From Candidatus Tumulicola sp. (GTDB taxonomy: Bacteria > Vulcanimicrobiota > Vulcanimicrobiia > Vulcanimicrobiales > Vulcanimicrobiaceae): 64,000 nucleotides of DNA. The stretch spans positions 372,001-436,000 of the forward strand of contig DASXDT010000006.1 of assembly GCA_036490475.1 (NCBI GenBank), read 5' to 3'. The notes beneath the pieces are model-generated. The model was not told the DNA's origin. It was given only the letters and a program-made list of their open reading frames with translations, and ran no database searches. The translations under genes and the position numbers were made by a program. This document shows positions 1-8,774 of this stretch, piece by piece (positions within the stretch are counted from its first letter, which is position 1; every line of letters starts with the position of its first letter).

Positions 1-26
1 CTGTTTTTATCGAGGAAAATACTCAC
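1..26 (-). CDS. sucD: Succinyl-CoA synthetase alpha subunit, N-terminus only
   Basis: Only the first eight codons lie inside the window. From a GTG at 26 they read MSIFLDKN, which matches the usual SucD opening (MSILVDKN-like). The GTG overlaps the sucC stop as GTGA, so the two subunits are translationally coupled, as is normal for this heterotetrameric TCA-cycle enzyme. The rest of the gene lies beyond the left edge. Confidence 0.8.
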
Positions 27-1186
27 GCCGCGGCCTCCACGGCGCGCTTAGCGCCTTCGTCCATCGTTTCGACCGGCGTCATCCCGGCCTCGGCCAAAAT
101 CCGCCGGCCTTCTTCTTCGTTATTACCGGTCAGGCGAATGACCAGCGGGATTTTACGCGAGCTGGTCGTCGCCATTGCGTCCACGATACCCCGCGCGACT
201 TCGTCGCCACGCGTGATTCCACCAAAGATGTTGATGAAGAACGACTTGGCGCCGGTGTTGTTGACGACCAGCTCGTAACATTTGCGCACGCGTTCGGCGT
301 TAGCGCCGCCGCCGACATCGAGAAAGTTCGCGACTTTGCCGCCGGCGAACGCGACCGCGTCCATCGTAGCCATCGCCAAACCCGCGCCGTTGGCCATCGT
401 ACCGACGGTTCCGTCGAAGCGTAGGAAGTTGCGGATTCCTAAGCCGGCGCTGCTCGCCAATCGCTCGTCCTCATCGAGCGGTAACGCCTCTTGCCACTTC
501 GCGAATTCGGGATGGCGAAACAGCGCATCGTCATCGAGTTCGACTTTAGCATCGGAGGCGACGACCTTACCGTCTTTGGTGAGCGCGAGCGGATTGATTT
601 CGACCAGTTTAGCGCCGTACTCAAAAAAAAGTTCGTACAGCGCTCCGACAATCGCCGGTAGTTGCTTACGATAACCTGGATCGAGCTGCGCGTCGAACGC
701 CAACTGCCGCCCGATGAAGGGTGAGTAGCCGATGGCCGTATCGATGTAGGCTTTCGCGATCGACTCGGGGTGATGCTCGGACACTTCCTCGATATCCATG
801 CCGCCGAAACGGCTGACCATGATCACGGGTCTTTTCTGAGCCCGGTCGATCGTAATCGCGCAGTAGGCTTCTTTTTCGATCGGAAGTTTCTCTTCGACCA
901 GCAACGATTTGATCGGTTCGCCGTTGGGATTCTGCCTGTTCGGTGGCATCGGCGTCGCCAAGATGTTTTGTGCGACGTGCCGGCCTTCGTCGGCGCCGGT
1001 TGCGAATTGAATTTTGCCGGCCTTCCCGCGACCGCCCATCAAGACTTGCGCTTTGACGACCCACTCGCCGGCCTGTTCTTTCAAAAAGTCCGCGACGTGC
1101 TGCGCGGTTGGGGCGTGGCTGTTGCGCGGAACGGGAATCCCGGCCCGGCGAAACAGCTCCTTGCCCTGATACTCCATGAGGTTCAT
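23..1186 (-). CDS. sucC: Succinyl-CoA synthetase (ADP-forming) beta subunit
   Basis: This is the nucleotide-binding subunit of succinyl-CoA ligase, which makes ATP or GTP from succinyl-CoA in the TCA cycle. The protein has 387 residues, the usual family length. It opens with MNLMEYQGKELF and has an ATP-grasp domain with the glycine-rich loop VLMGGRGKAGKI at about residues 48-59. A CoA-ligase domain follows, containing NGAGLAMATMD, FLDVGGGA and FINIFGGITRGDEVA. The ATG overlaps the stop of the upstream acyl-CoA dehydrogenase gene as ATGA, and sucD follows with a GTGA overlap. The coupling places sucCD at the end of a fatty- or amino-acid oxidation operon, suggesting the acetyl-CoA made there feeds directly into the TCA cycle. 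Confidence 0.97.
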   Translation of the reverse strand: MNLMEYQGKELFRRAGIPVPRNSHAPTAQHVADFLKEQAGEWVVKAQVLMGGRGKAGKIQFATGADEGRHVAQNILATPMPPNRQNPNGEPIKSLLVEEKLPIEKEAYCAITIDRAQKRPVIMVSRFGGMDIEEVSEHHPESIAKAYIDTAIGYSPFIGRQLAFDAQLDPGYRKQLPAIVGALYELFFEYGAKLVEINPLALTKDGKVVASDAKVELDDDALFRHPEFAKWQEALPLDEDERLASSAGLGIRNFLRFDGTVGTMANGAGLAMATMDAVAFAGGKVANFLDVGGGANAERVRKCYELVVNNTGAKSFFINIFGGITRGDEVARGIVDAMATTSSRKIPLVIRLTGNNEEEGRRILAEAGMTPVETMDEGAKRAVEAAA

Positions 1187-2340
1187 TCAAATTTTCCCAA
1201 TAGCGAACGAGCGATGATGATCTGTTGAATTTCGGACGTGCCTTCGTAGATCTCGGTGACCTTGGCATCGCGATAGTGCCGTTCGACAGCGAACTCGGTC
1301 GTGTAACCGTAACCGCCGTGAATTTGCAGCGCTTCCGCGGCATGCTTTCGCGCGGCGGTCGACGCAAACAGTTTGGCTTTTGACGCTTCAATCGTGAACG
1401 GACGGCCCGCGTCGGCCAGCGCGGCTGCGCGATACAGTAGAAGTCGCGCGGCGTCGAGATCCATCGCCATCTGCGCGATTTTGAACGATACGCCTTCGAA
1501 CGCACCGATCGGTTTGCCGAATGCAATTCGCTCCTTTGCGAACTGCACGGATTCGTCCAAACACGCTGCGAGAATGCCGACGGCTTGCGCGGTGATACCG
1601 ATCCGACCGGAGGTCAACGCCGTCATCGCACCACCGAAACCGTCGCCTTCGCTGCCGAGCAGCGCGTCGCCGGGAATCTTCGCGTCTTCGAACGCGAGAT
1701 CGCACGTGTTGCTCGTGCGAATTCCAAGCTTATCGGTAACGCGCTCGACGACGATGCCGGTGGTACCGCGCGGTATTAAGAACGCGCTGACGCCCTTAGG
1801 GCCGGGGCCGCCGGTGCGGAACATGCCCATTACGACGTCGCAGTAGCTGCCGTTGGTACACCATTGCTTGCGACCGTTCAACACGTATCCGTCATCTTGA
1901 CGGCGAGCGGTCGAGCGAAGCGAAGCCGCGTCCGAACCGGCATCGGATTCCGTCAGCGCAAATCCGGCAATCGTGTCGCCGGTCGCCAACTGCGGCAACC
2001 AACGTTCTTTTTGTGCGTCGCTACCGAGCCGCGAAATGGCGGCGCAAATCATGGAATGCACCGACACCGTAACGGCCGTGCCGGCGTCCACTCGAGCCAG
2101 CTCTTCGATCGCGAGTGCGTACGATACGTAATCGGCGCCGACCCCGCCATACGCTTCGGGAACGATGATGCCCATGATGCCGGCGTCGGTTAACTTTTTG
2201 TATAACTCGCGCGGAAACGTATGCTCGCGATCCCACTGCGCGATGTGCGGAGCGATTTCGCGTTGCGCGATCTCGGCTGCCAGCCCGCCGATAGCGCGTT
2301 GGTCGGCGGTCAGTTCGAACGCGATCGACGTCGAATCCAT
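1183..2340 (-). CDS. Short-chain acyl-CoA dehydrogenase
   Basis: An FAD-dependent acyl-CoA dehydrogenase of the short-chain/butyryl type (385 residues) that introduces the 2,3-double bond into acyl-CoA and passes electrons to an electron-transfer flavoprotein. Family signatures are FALTESDAGSDAAS, the middle beta domain with KQWCTNGSYCDVV, and the C-terminal helical bundle ending in EALQIHGGYGYT and VTEIYEGTSEIQQ. The Glu of YEGT is at the catalytic-base position of short-chain enzymes. The reading frame is open to 2415, but the ATG at 2340 is preferred. It begins the usual N-terminus ([14 protein letters not shown]) and overlaps the TAA of the hbd gene as TAATG. Position next to hbd and thiolase suggests a C4 substrate. 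Whether it works as a dehydrogenase or as a crotonyl-CoA reductase cannot be told from the sequence. Confidence 0.93.
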   Translation of the reverse strand: MDSTSIAFELTADQRAIGGLAAEIAQREIAPHIAQWDREHTFPRELYKKLTDAGIMGIIVPEAYGGVGADYVSYALAIEELARVDAGTAVTVSVHSMICAAISRLGSDAQKERWLPQLATGDTIAGFALTESDAGSDAASLRSTARRQDDGYVLNGRKQWCTNGSYCDVVMGMFRTGGPGPKGVSAFLIPRGTTGIVVERVTDKLGIRTSNTCDLAFEDAKIPGDALLGSEGDGFGGAMTALTSGRIGITAQAVGILAACLDESVQFAKERIAFGKPIGAFEGVSFKIAQMAMDLDAARLLLYRAAALADAGRPFTIEASKAKLFASTAARKHAAEALQIHGGYGYTTEFAVERHYRDAKVTEIYEGTSEIQQIIIARSLLGKFE

Positions 2341-3176
2341 TAATACGTGTAGAAGCCGCGGCCGCTCTTGCGTCCCAGCCAACCGGCGGCGACATATTGC
2401 CGCAGTAGCGGACACGGCCGGTATTTGCTATCGCCGAACCCGTCGTGCAGCACTTCCATAATCGCCAAACACGTGTCGAGCCCGATGAAATCGGCCAGCG
2501 TCAGCGGCCCCATCGGATGATTCATGCCAAGCTTCATAACGGTGTCGATGGCTTCGGGCGTCGCGACGCCTTCGTATACCGTGTAGATCGCTTCGTTGAT
2601 CATCGGCATCAACACGCGGTTCGAGACGAATCCCGGGAAGTCGCGCACTTCGACCGGCGTCTTGCCCATCTGTGCGGCTAGATCGCGCGTAAACTCGAAC
2701 GTCTCTTGCGACGTCGCGATGCCCCGGATAATTTCGACCAGCTGCATCACCGGCACCGGATTCATGAAGTGCATGCCGATCACGCGCTCCGGGCGCGCGG
2801 TAACTGCGGCTATTTCGGTGATCGAAATCGACGACGTATTACTCGCTAATCGCGCGTTTACCGAACACTGTGCGTCGAGCAGGCGAAAGAGTTCGAGCTT
2901 GATCTCCAAACGCTCGGTCGCCGCCTCGATCGCCAGATCGACGTCGAAGGCATCGATCGCCGGCGCGGGCGCGATTCGCCCCAGGACGGCGTTGCGGTCG
3001 GCTGCCGTTAGCCGGCCTTTCTCGACCGATCGATCGAGGTTCTTTTCGATGCCGGCCAATCCGCGTTCGATATATTCGGGGCTACGGTCGTTGAGCAACA
3101 CGTCGTGGCCGCTCGTCGCAGCGACCTGCGCGATGCCGGCGCCCATTTGGCCGGCACCGATAACCGCTATCTTCAT
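2340..3176 (-). CDS. hbd: 3-hydroxybutyryl-CoA dehydrogenase
   Basis: An NAD(P)-dependent oxidoreductase interconverting 3-hydroxybutyryl-CoA and acetoacetyl-CoA; 278 residues, standard for monofunctional Hbd/PaaH. The Rossmann motif GAGQMGAG is at residues 7-14. [15 protein letters not shown] carries the catalytic His and the conserved MNPVP turn. [15 protein letters not shown] and [12 protein letters not shown] mark the C-terminal dimerisation domain, which closes with [11 protein letters not shown]. The open frame extends upstream to 3515 through low-complexity Arg-rich antisense sequence. The ATG at 3176, six bases from the thiolase stop, gives the family N-terminus [12 protein letters not shown]. 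Thiolase, Hbd and acyl-CoA dehydrogenase in this order supply the C4 half of a beta-oxidation or butyryl-CoA pathway. No crotonase gene is present here. Confidence 0.95.
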   Translation of the reverse strand: MKIAVIGAGQMGAGIAQVAATSGHDVLLNDRSPEYIERGLAGIEKNLDRSVEKGRLTAADRNAVLGRIAPAPAIDAFDVDLAIEAATERLEIKLELFRLLDAQCSVNARLASNTSSISITEIAAVTARPERVIGMHFMNPVPVMQLVEIIRGIATSQETFEFTRDLAAQMGKTPVEVRDFPGFVSNRVLMPMINEAIYTVYEGVATPEAIDTVMKLGMNHPMGPLTLADFIGLDTCLAIMEVLHDGFGDSKYRPCPLLRQYVAAGWLGRKSGRGFYTY

Positions 3177-3181
3177 TCCGC

Positions 3182-4525
3182 CTACTCGACTTTGATCAAC
3201 AAAGCGTCGCCTTGTCCACCGCCCGAACAAATCGACGCAATTCCGTATCCGCCGCCGCGTTTGCGCAACTGATTGATCAGGGTTCCGACGATGCGCGTTC
3301 CGGACGCGCCGATCGGATGGCCCATCGCGACCGCACCGCCGAAGCGGTTGATGTTGATCTCGTCCAGGCCGAGATGGCGAGCCGATGTGATTGCGACGGC
3401 CGAAAACGCCTCGTTGATTTCCCACACAGCGATGTCGTCGCGCGTGAGGCCGGCGCGATCGAGCATTTTCTGCGCGGCCATCGCGGGCGTGATGCAGATG
3501 TACGGCGAGTCCCACGCCACGTCGGCATGATCCAACACCGTAGCGAGCACTTCGCGTCCGTGCTGGGCTGCGTAACCCGCATCGGCCAGGATCATCGCTG
3601 CCGCGCCGTCGTTGACGCCCGGCGCGTTGGCTGCCGTAATCGTACCGCCCGGATCGAGCGGGCGCAGTTTTGCCATCGCTTCCGCGCTGGCATCCGTGCG
3701 TACCGATTCATCGCGGTCGACCGTCGTCGAGGCTTCATTGCCGGTGACGAACGGAGCGTATTTTTCGTAATCTAGCGTGAACTGTTCGGATGGTTGATGA
3801 TCCCACATACGATTCGAACCGCCTCCGACCGAGGCCGGGACGCGAACCTGGCCGCGACGCGGGAGCGCGTCGACCACAACTTTTCCGCGCGACTTGGTCG
3901 CGACGCGAACGGGAACGATTTCGGCATCGAAGTGACCCGCGGCGTGCGTTTCGGCCGCGCGTTGATGGCTTGCAAGCGCGAAACGATCTTGATCTTCGCG
4001 TGATAAACCGAGTTCGGTAGCGACTAGATTTCCTTGCGACGACATCGTCATCGGAAAATATTGATCCCACAGTCCGTCGTAGACCATCGCGTCGACCAGC
4101 TCGCCGTTACCGAAGCGGTATCCGAACCGTGCGCTGCGCAGCAGATACGGCGCGTTCGACATCGACTCCATGCCGCCGGCGGCGACGACCGTACGCGCTC
4201 CGGCGTTGATCGACCGCATCGCGTACGCGATCGCGACGAGACCCGACGCGCAAACTTTGTTGACCGTTTCGGCGGTTACGGTTTTCGCAAGGCCGGATTT
4301 AAAGATCACTTGGCGAGCCGGATTTTGTCCCGCACCGGCTTGCAGCACTTGACCGAAAATGGCGTGGTCGACGTCGCTCGGATCGATGCCCGCGCGCTCG
4401 ATGGCTGCCGCCAACGCGACCGCGCCGAGCGTCGTGGCCTCGAGCGGAGCGAGACCGCCGCCGAGCTTACCGAATGGCGTGCGAGCGGTCGAGAGGACGA
4501 CCGCTTTGGATGACGTGGAATTCAT
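3182..4525 (-). CDS. Acetyl-CoA acetyltransferase (thiolase) with an extra loop
   Basis: A type II thiolase that splits acetoacetyl-CoA into two acetyl-CoA or condenses them. The acyl-carrying Cys92 lies in NKVCASGL. The NEAF motif is at about 371, His403 in [12 protein letters not shown], and the general-acid/base Cys433 in SICSGGGQG, so all catalytic elements are intact. The protein is 447 residues, whereas the family is usually about 390-395. The excess is one in-frame block at about residues 219-271, between the EIVPV strand and the conserved LRPL segment, i.e. in the loop domain that shapes the CoA and acyl pocket. The insert is rich in Gly, Ser, Asp and aromatic residues. Directly upstream of hbd with a five-base gap. 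Confidence 0.94.
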   Translation of the reverse strand: MNSTSSKAVVLSTARTPFGKLGGGLAPLEATTLGAVALAAAIERAGIDPSDVDHAIFGQVLQAGAGQNPARQVIFKSGLAKTVTAETVNKVCASGLVAIAYAMRSINAGARTVVAAGGMESMSNAPYLLRSARFGYRFGNGELVDAMVYDGLWDQYFPMTMSSQGNLVATELGLSREDQDRFALASHQRAAETHAAGHFDAEIVPVRVATKSRGKVVVDALPRRGQVRVPASVGGGSNRMWDHQPSEQFTLDYEKYAPFVTGNEASTTVDRDESVRTDASAEAMAKLRPLDPGGTITAANAPGVNDGAAAMILADAGYAAQHGREVLATVLDHADVAWDSPYICITPAMAAQKMLDRAGLTRDDIAVWEINEAFSAVAITSARHLGLDEININRFGGAVAMGHPIGASGTRIVGTLINQLRKRGGGYGIASICSGGGQGDALLIKVE

Positions 4526-4582
4526 AACCGAGTCGGCTTCGCCCGGCTCGAGGTCCGCCCCTCGCCCTTGGTTATGACGGCC

Positions 4583-5446
4583 TTAATGCGCGACCACGAC
4601 CGGACAGTTGTCGCATTCGAACTGTACCGTCACATGCCCGATACGAAAGTCCCGCTTCAGACATTCGTCGATTTCGCGCAATATCGTGGCCGCCTCGCTG
4701 ATTCGCCGGTCCTCGAGCAACACGTGTGCGGACAGGGCATACGACGAGCTGCCGATCGACCAAACGTGCAGATCGTGCAAGCCGCCGACGCCCGCTATCC
4801 GCCGTAGCCGCGCTTCCACTGCGTCCGGGTCGAGGCCCGGCGGAACGCTTTCGAGCAAGACGTCGACGGCCTCGCGCATCAATCGGAAGACACCGGCCAC
4901 GATCATCGCTGCGACGAGCAACGAAAGCGCGGGATCGATCCAGGCGCGATGCGTAAGCGCGATCGCGACGCCGCCGATGACGACGGCGATCGCACCGAGT
5001 GCGTCGCCCAGCACGTGAAATAGTGCGCCGCGCACGTTGACATCGTGTTCTCCGCGTTCGCGCAACGCCAGCGCCGCAACGGCGTTCAAGATCAAGCCGA
5101 CGGCCGCGACGATCGTCATGATCGTCGTTTGCGGCTGCACCGGCACAGAAAAACGACGGGCCGCTTCGAATGCGATAACGACGGTCGCGACCAGCAACAG
5201 CGTCCCGTTGACGAGGGCGCCGAGAATTTCGATGCGCCCGTATCCAAACGTGCGCCGCACGTCGGCCGGCCGCGCGGCCGCGATGGATGCGGCGAGCGCC
5301 AAAACCAATGCGAAAATATCGGTGCAGACGTGCACTGCATCGGTCGTCAACGCCAAGCTGTGCGAACGAATTCCGCCCCAAAACTCCAGCGCCGCCACCG
5401 CGATGGAGGCAGCCAGCGCGATCGTTAACCCGCGGCGTGCCGACAC
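4583..5446 (-). CDS. Cation diffusion facilitator (Zn/Co/Cd exporter), CzcD-like
   Basis: A cytoplasmic-membrane metal/proton antiporter of the CDF family, 287 residues from the proposed GTG. TM2 carries TDAVHVCTD and TM5 carries HVLGDALG, which together form the tetrahedral H/D metal site of Zn-type CDFs. FGYGRIEILGALVNG is the family loop after TM2. The C-terminal cytoplasmic domain has HDLHVWSIGS and SAHV, and ends with a CxxC pair (CDNC) near the terminus. The frame is open to 5662, but the upstream part is antisense-like and overlaps the methyltransferase gene. GTG at 5446 lies 14 bases after that gene's TAG with an AGGCGAGG stretch before it. The cluster gives no hint of the metal. Confidence 0.9.
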   Translation of the reverse strand: MSARRGLTIALAASIAVAALEFWGGIRSHSLALTTDAVHVCTDIFALVLALAASIAAARPADVRRTFGYGRIEILGALVNGTLLLVATVVIAFEAARRFSVPVQPQTTIMTIVAAVGLILNAVAALALRERGEHDVNVRGALFHVLGDALGAIAVVIGGVAIALTHRAWIDPALSLLVAAMIVAGVFRLMREAVDVLLESVPPGLDPDAVEARLRRIAGVGGLHDLHVWSIGSSSYALSAHVLLEDRRISEAATILREIDECLKRDFRIGHVTVQFECDNCPVVVAH

Positions 5447-5459
5447 GAAGAAGCCTCGC

Positions 5460-6053
5460 CTATTCTCTCGTTTTAAATGCGAGGACGGCCAACATTGCTG
5501 CGAAGGTGACGAACGTTCGCGTTTCCGCACTGCGGATAACCTCAGGCCGCCACGCGCCCCGGCCCTCATCCCACGGTGTCGTACGCGGAAGTAGCGGCGG
5601 TACGTTTTCGCGGTACCGGTTGAACTCGTGACCGAACTCGCCGAGCAGAAACTGCTCTTCATGCGGTACGATCGTCGCGTACACGCCGGCCATTACGCCG
5701 AGCGACGCGGCGATCGCTGCGATTCGCCGGCCCGGCCGAAGCCCACCGGTGAACGCGATCGCGAATCCGGCCGCAGTGATAAAATTGCCGACGTACAGCG
5801 GATTCCGTACGTAGGCGTACGGCCCGGCCGAAACGAGCTCGGGCGCTTCGACCTTGTCGCCACGGGTCGTGACACCCGAATAACCGACGGCCCAGCAGCG
5901 GAGCAGTTCGCCGGCGATGGCGAGCGGAATTCCGACGCGGGCGCTGGCGCGCGTCGGCTTACCGGTGAGTGCTAGGAGGACGGCCGGCAGCGCTAAGAGC
6001 GTGCCCCGATTTTTGAAAACGAACGCCTGCACGCTTTCGGGTGAATCTGCCAT
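5460..6053 (-). CDS. Isoprenylcysteine carboxyl methyltransferase-family membrane protein
   Basis: A small integral membrane protein of the ICMT/PEMT methyltransferase superfamily (197 residues). The diagnostic SAM-binding region is present: SAGPYAYVRNPLYVGNF, then the C-terminal pair EEQFLLGEFGHEFNRYR and a trailing PPLLP. About four hydrophobic segments surround these. Bacterial members methylate diverse lipids, isoprenoids or amines; the true substrate is not known, and protein isoprenylcysteine is unlikely in bacteria. It sits nine bases after the GDP-mannose reductase gene and 14 bases before the CDF exporter start. It therefore appears to be cotranscribed, possibly acting on an envelope lipid or glycan. 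Confidence 0.85.
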   Translation of the reverse strand: MADSPESVQAFVFKNRGTLLALPAVLLALTGKPTRASARVGIPLAIAGELLRCWAVGYSGVTTRGDKVEAPELVSAGPYAYVRNPLYVGNFITAAGFAIAFTGGLRPGRRIAAIAASLGVMAGVYATIVPHEEQFLLGEFGHEFNRYRENVPPLLPRTTPWDEGRGAWRPEVIRSAETRTFVTFAAMLAVLAFKTRE

Positions 6054-6062
6054 ATGCGGGCC

Positions 6063-7007
6063 TTACGAACTCTCGCCGGGTTTTCCCGGCACGGCCGAGC
6101 GGTAGATGTCACGCAGCGATTGCGACAGTGGAATCGCCGGATGCCAGCCGGTCGCCGCTTCGAGTTTCTGCGCGCTACCCACAAAAACCGGAACGTCGAG
6201 CGGGCGCATCCGTTCGGGATCCTCGCGCACTTCGACCGGAACCCCAGCGATGGCGATGAGCTCGCGCAAGACGTCGCGCACGGTTCGGCCGGCGCCGCTG
6301 CATACGTTGTAGATTTCACCGGACGTACCGTCGCGCGCTAACGCGACGTATGCCGCGACGACGTCGCGCACGTCCAGAAAGTCGCGCACGGCGTTGAGAT
6401 TACCAACCATGAGGACCGGCGAGGACGCGCCTCCGGCGATCGTCGCCAGTTGCCGCGCAAAGCTAGGAACCACGAATCGTTCGTTCTGTCCGGGCCCGAT
6501 GTGATTGAACGCGCGAGCAACGACGACGTCGAGGCCGAAGCAACGGCTTTCCGCCAACAAGACGGCTTCGGCGCCGGCCTTACTCGCGGCATACGGCGTC
6601 GCCGGCGCCGGCAGCGTCGATTCGCGCAACGGCATCTCGCCGGCCGAACGCGCCCCGTATACTTCGGCCGAACTCGTAAAGAGAATGCGCGGCATCGCGC
6701 GCCCGTCCGCATAGGCGCGCACTGCCGAAGCGAGATGCGCCGTGCCGACGACATTCGTTCGATACGTCGCGACCGGCGACGCGAACGATTCGGGAACGAA
6801 CGTCTGTGCCGCCAAATGAAAGACCAGATCGGGGCGCGCGATGTCGAGGGCCGCGGCAATCGCGGCCGGATCGTCGAGATCCAACGCGAACACGTCCGGC
6901 CCGTCGTGCGGACCACCGCACGCGAACACCGAAGCACCGCCGGCTTCCAATGCCGCGGTGAGGTAACGGCCGACAAAACCGGTCGCGCCGGTGACGAGCG
7001 TACGCAT
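6063..7007 (-). CDS. rmd: GDP-6-deoxy-D-mannose reductase (GDP-4-keto reductase)
   Basis: An extended short-chain dehydrogenase (314 residues) with GATGFVGRYL near the N-terminus, HLAAQTFVPES, the active-site Ser in FTSSAEVYG, and the YxxxK pair in YAASKAGAE. NHIGPGQ and VRDFLDVRDVV are typical of the Gmd partner reductases. Placed 12 bases after gmd, it most probably reduces GDP-4-dehydro-6-deoxy-D-mannose to GDP-D-rhamnose. A GDP-fucose-type or other epimerase role is possible but less likely, because no epimerising signature was seen. The product would feed the glycosyltransferase clusters further along the window. Confidence 0.87.
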   Translation of the reverse strand: MRTLVTGATGFVGRYLTAALEAGGASVFACGGPHDGPDVFALDLDDPAAIAAALDIARPDLVFHLAAQTFVPESFASPVATYRTNVVGTAHLASAVRAYADGRAMPRILFTSSAEVYGARSAGEMPLRESTLPAPATPYAASKAGAEAVLLAESRCFGLDVVVARAFNHIGPGQNERFVVPSFARQLATIAGGASSPVLMVGNLNAVRDFLDVRDVVAAYVALARDGTSGEIYNVCSGAGRTVRDVLRELIAIAGVPVEVREDPERMRPLDVPVFVGSAQKLEAATGWHPAIPLSQSLRDIYRSAVPGKPGESS

Positions 7008-7019
7008 CGCGAAGCGACG

Positions 7020-8015
<996 letters not shown>

Positions 8016-8774
8016 TTATGCGAATAACTGGCTGCCGGAGCGGCGAAGACGCTCGGCCAACGTAACTGCGATGAATGCTGCGACTTCGCTCGGCAGCGTA
8101 CCGCGACCGAATCCGGCGTCGTAGCCGAGCTCGGCTGCGAGCAACCCGGTAACGCGCGGACCGCCGCAAACCAACACGACACGGTCGCGTAGCCCTTCGG
8201 CCTCCAGCAGTTCGACCAACTCGGTGAAGTTTTTGACGTCGCTGCCTTTCTGGGTGACGATCTGCGACGCGAGGATCGCGTCGACGTCCTTCTCTTTGGT
8301 GAACCGGACCAGATCTTCTGCGGCGACTTGGCTACCCAGATTGAACGCCTCGAACCAATGATACCGCTCGAGGCCATAATCGCCCTTGTAGCCTTTCATG
8401 TTGAGAATGGCATCGATGCCGACGGTGTGCGCGTCGGTACCGATGCACGCGCCGGCCACGCGAATCTTGCGGCCGACGTTCTCGGCCACGAACGCGTCGA
8501 CTTCTTCCATCGACATAGCATGTGCGCGCGCCGGCGACGCTTTCACGTTGTCGACGTCGACGCTGTGCGGCGTGCTCGCATACAAGACGAAAAACGAAAA
8601 GCCCGTAGCGATCTTCCGGCCTTCAACGACTTGCACGTCGACCAGACCCATGTTTACAGCCAGTTGGCGCGCGGCTTCGTCGGCGGCTTCGTTCCACTCG
8701 ATCGGCAACGTAAACGACAGTTGCATCTTGCCGTCGTTCATCGTATCGCCGTATGGTTTCACGCCCTGCGTCAT
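8016..8774 (-). CDS. kamE: Lysine 5,6-aminomutase beta subunit (B12-binding)
   Basis: The cobalamin-carrying subunit of the adenosylcobalamin- and PLP-dependent aminomutase that moves the terminal amino group of beta-lysine or D-lysine to C5. It has 252 residues. The base-off/His-on motif DxHxxG is seen as D114-A-H116-TV-G119. Lys127 lies 11 residues after the ligand His, the same spacing as the PLP-binding Lys144 after His133 in the characterised clostridial enzyme. CGGPRVTGLLA and GFGRGTLPSEVAAF complete the Rossmann-like B12 domain. The ATG overlaps the kamD stop as ATGA, consistent with a 1:1 complex. Confidence 0.95.
   Translation of the reverse strand: MTQGVKPYGDTMNDGKMQLSFTLPIEWNEAADEAARQLAVNMGLVDVQVVEGRKIATGFSFFVLYASTPHSVDVDNVKASPARAHAMSMEEVDAFVAENVGRKIRVAGACIGTDAHTVGIDAILNMKGYKGDYGLERYHWFEAFNLGSQVAAEDLVRFTKEKDVDAILASQIVTQKGSDVKNFTELVELLEAEGLRDRVVLVCGGPRVTGLLAAELGYDAGFGRGTLPSEVAAFIAVTLAERLRRSGSQLFA

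Noticed and set aside
666-1526. Frame of 286 residues spanning the sucC/acyl-CoA dehydrogenase junction
   Set aside because: Arg/Ser-rich composition and full overlap with two well-supported genes in another frame.
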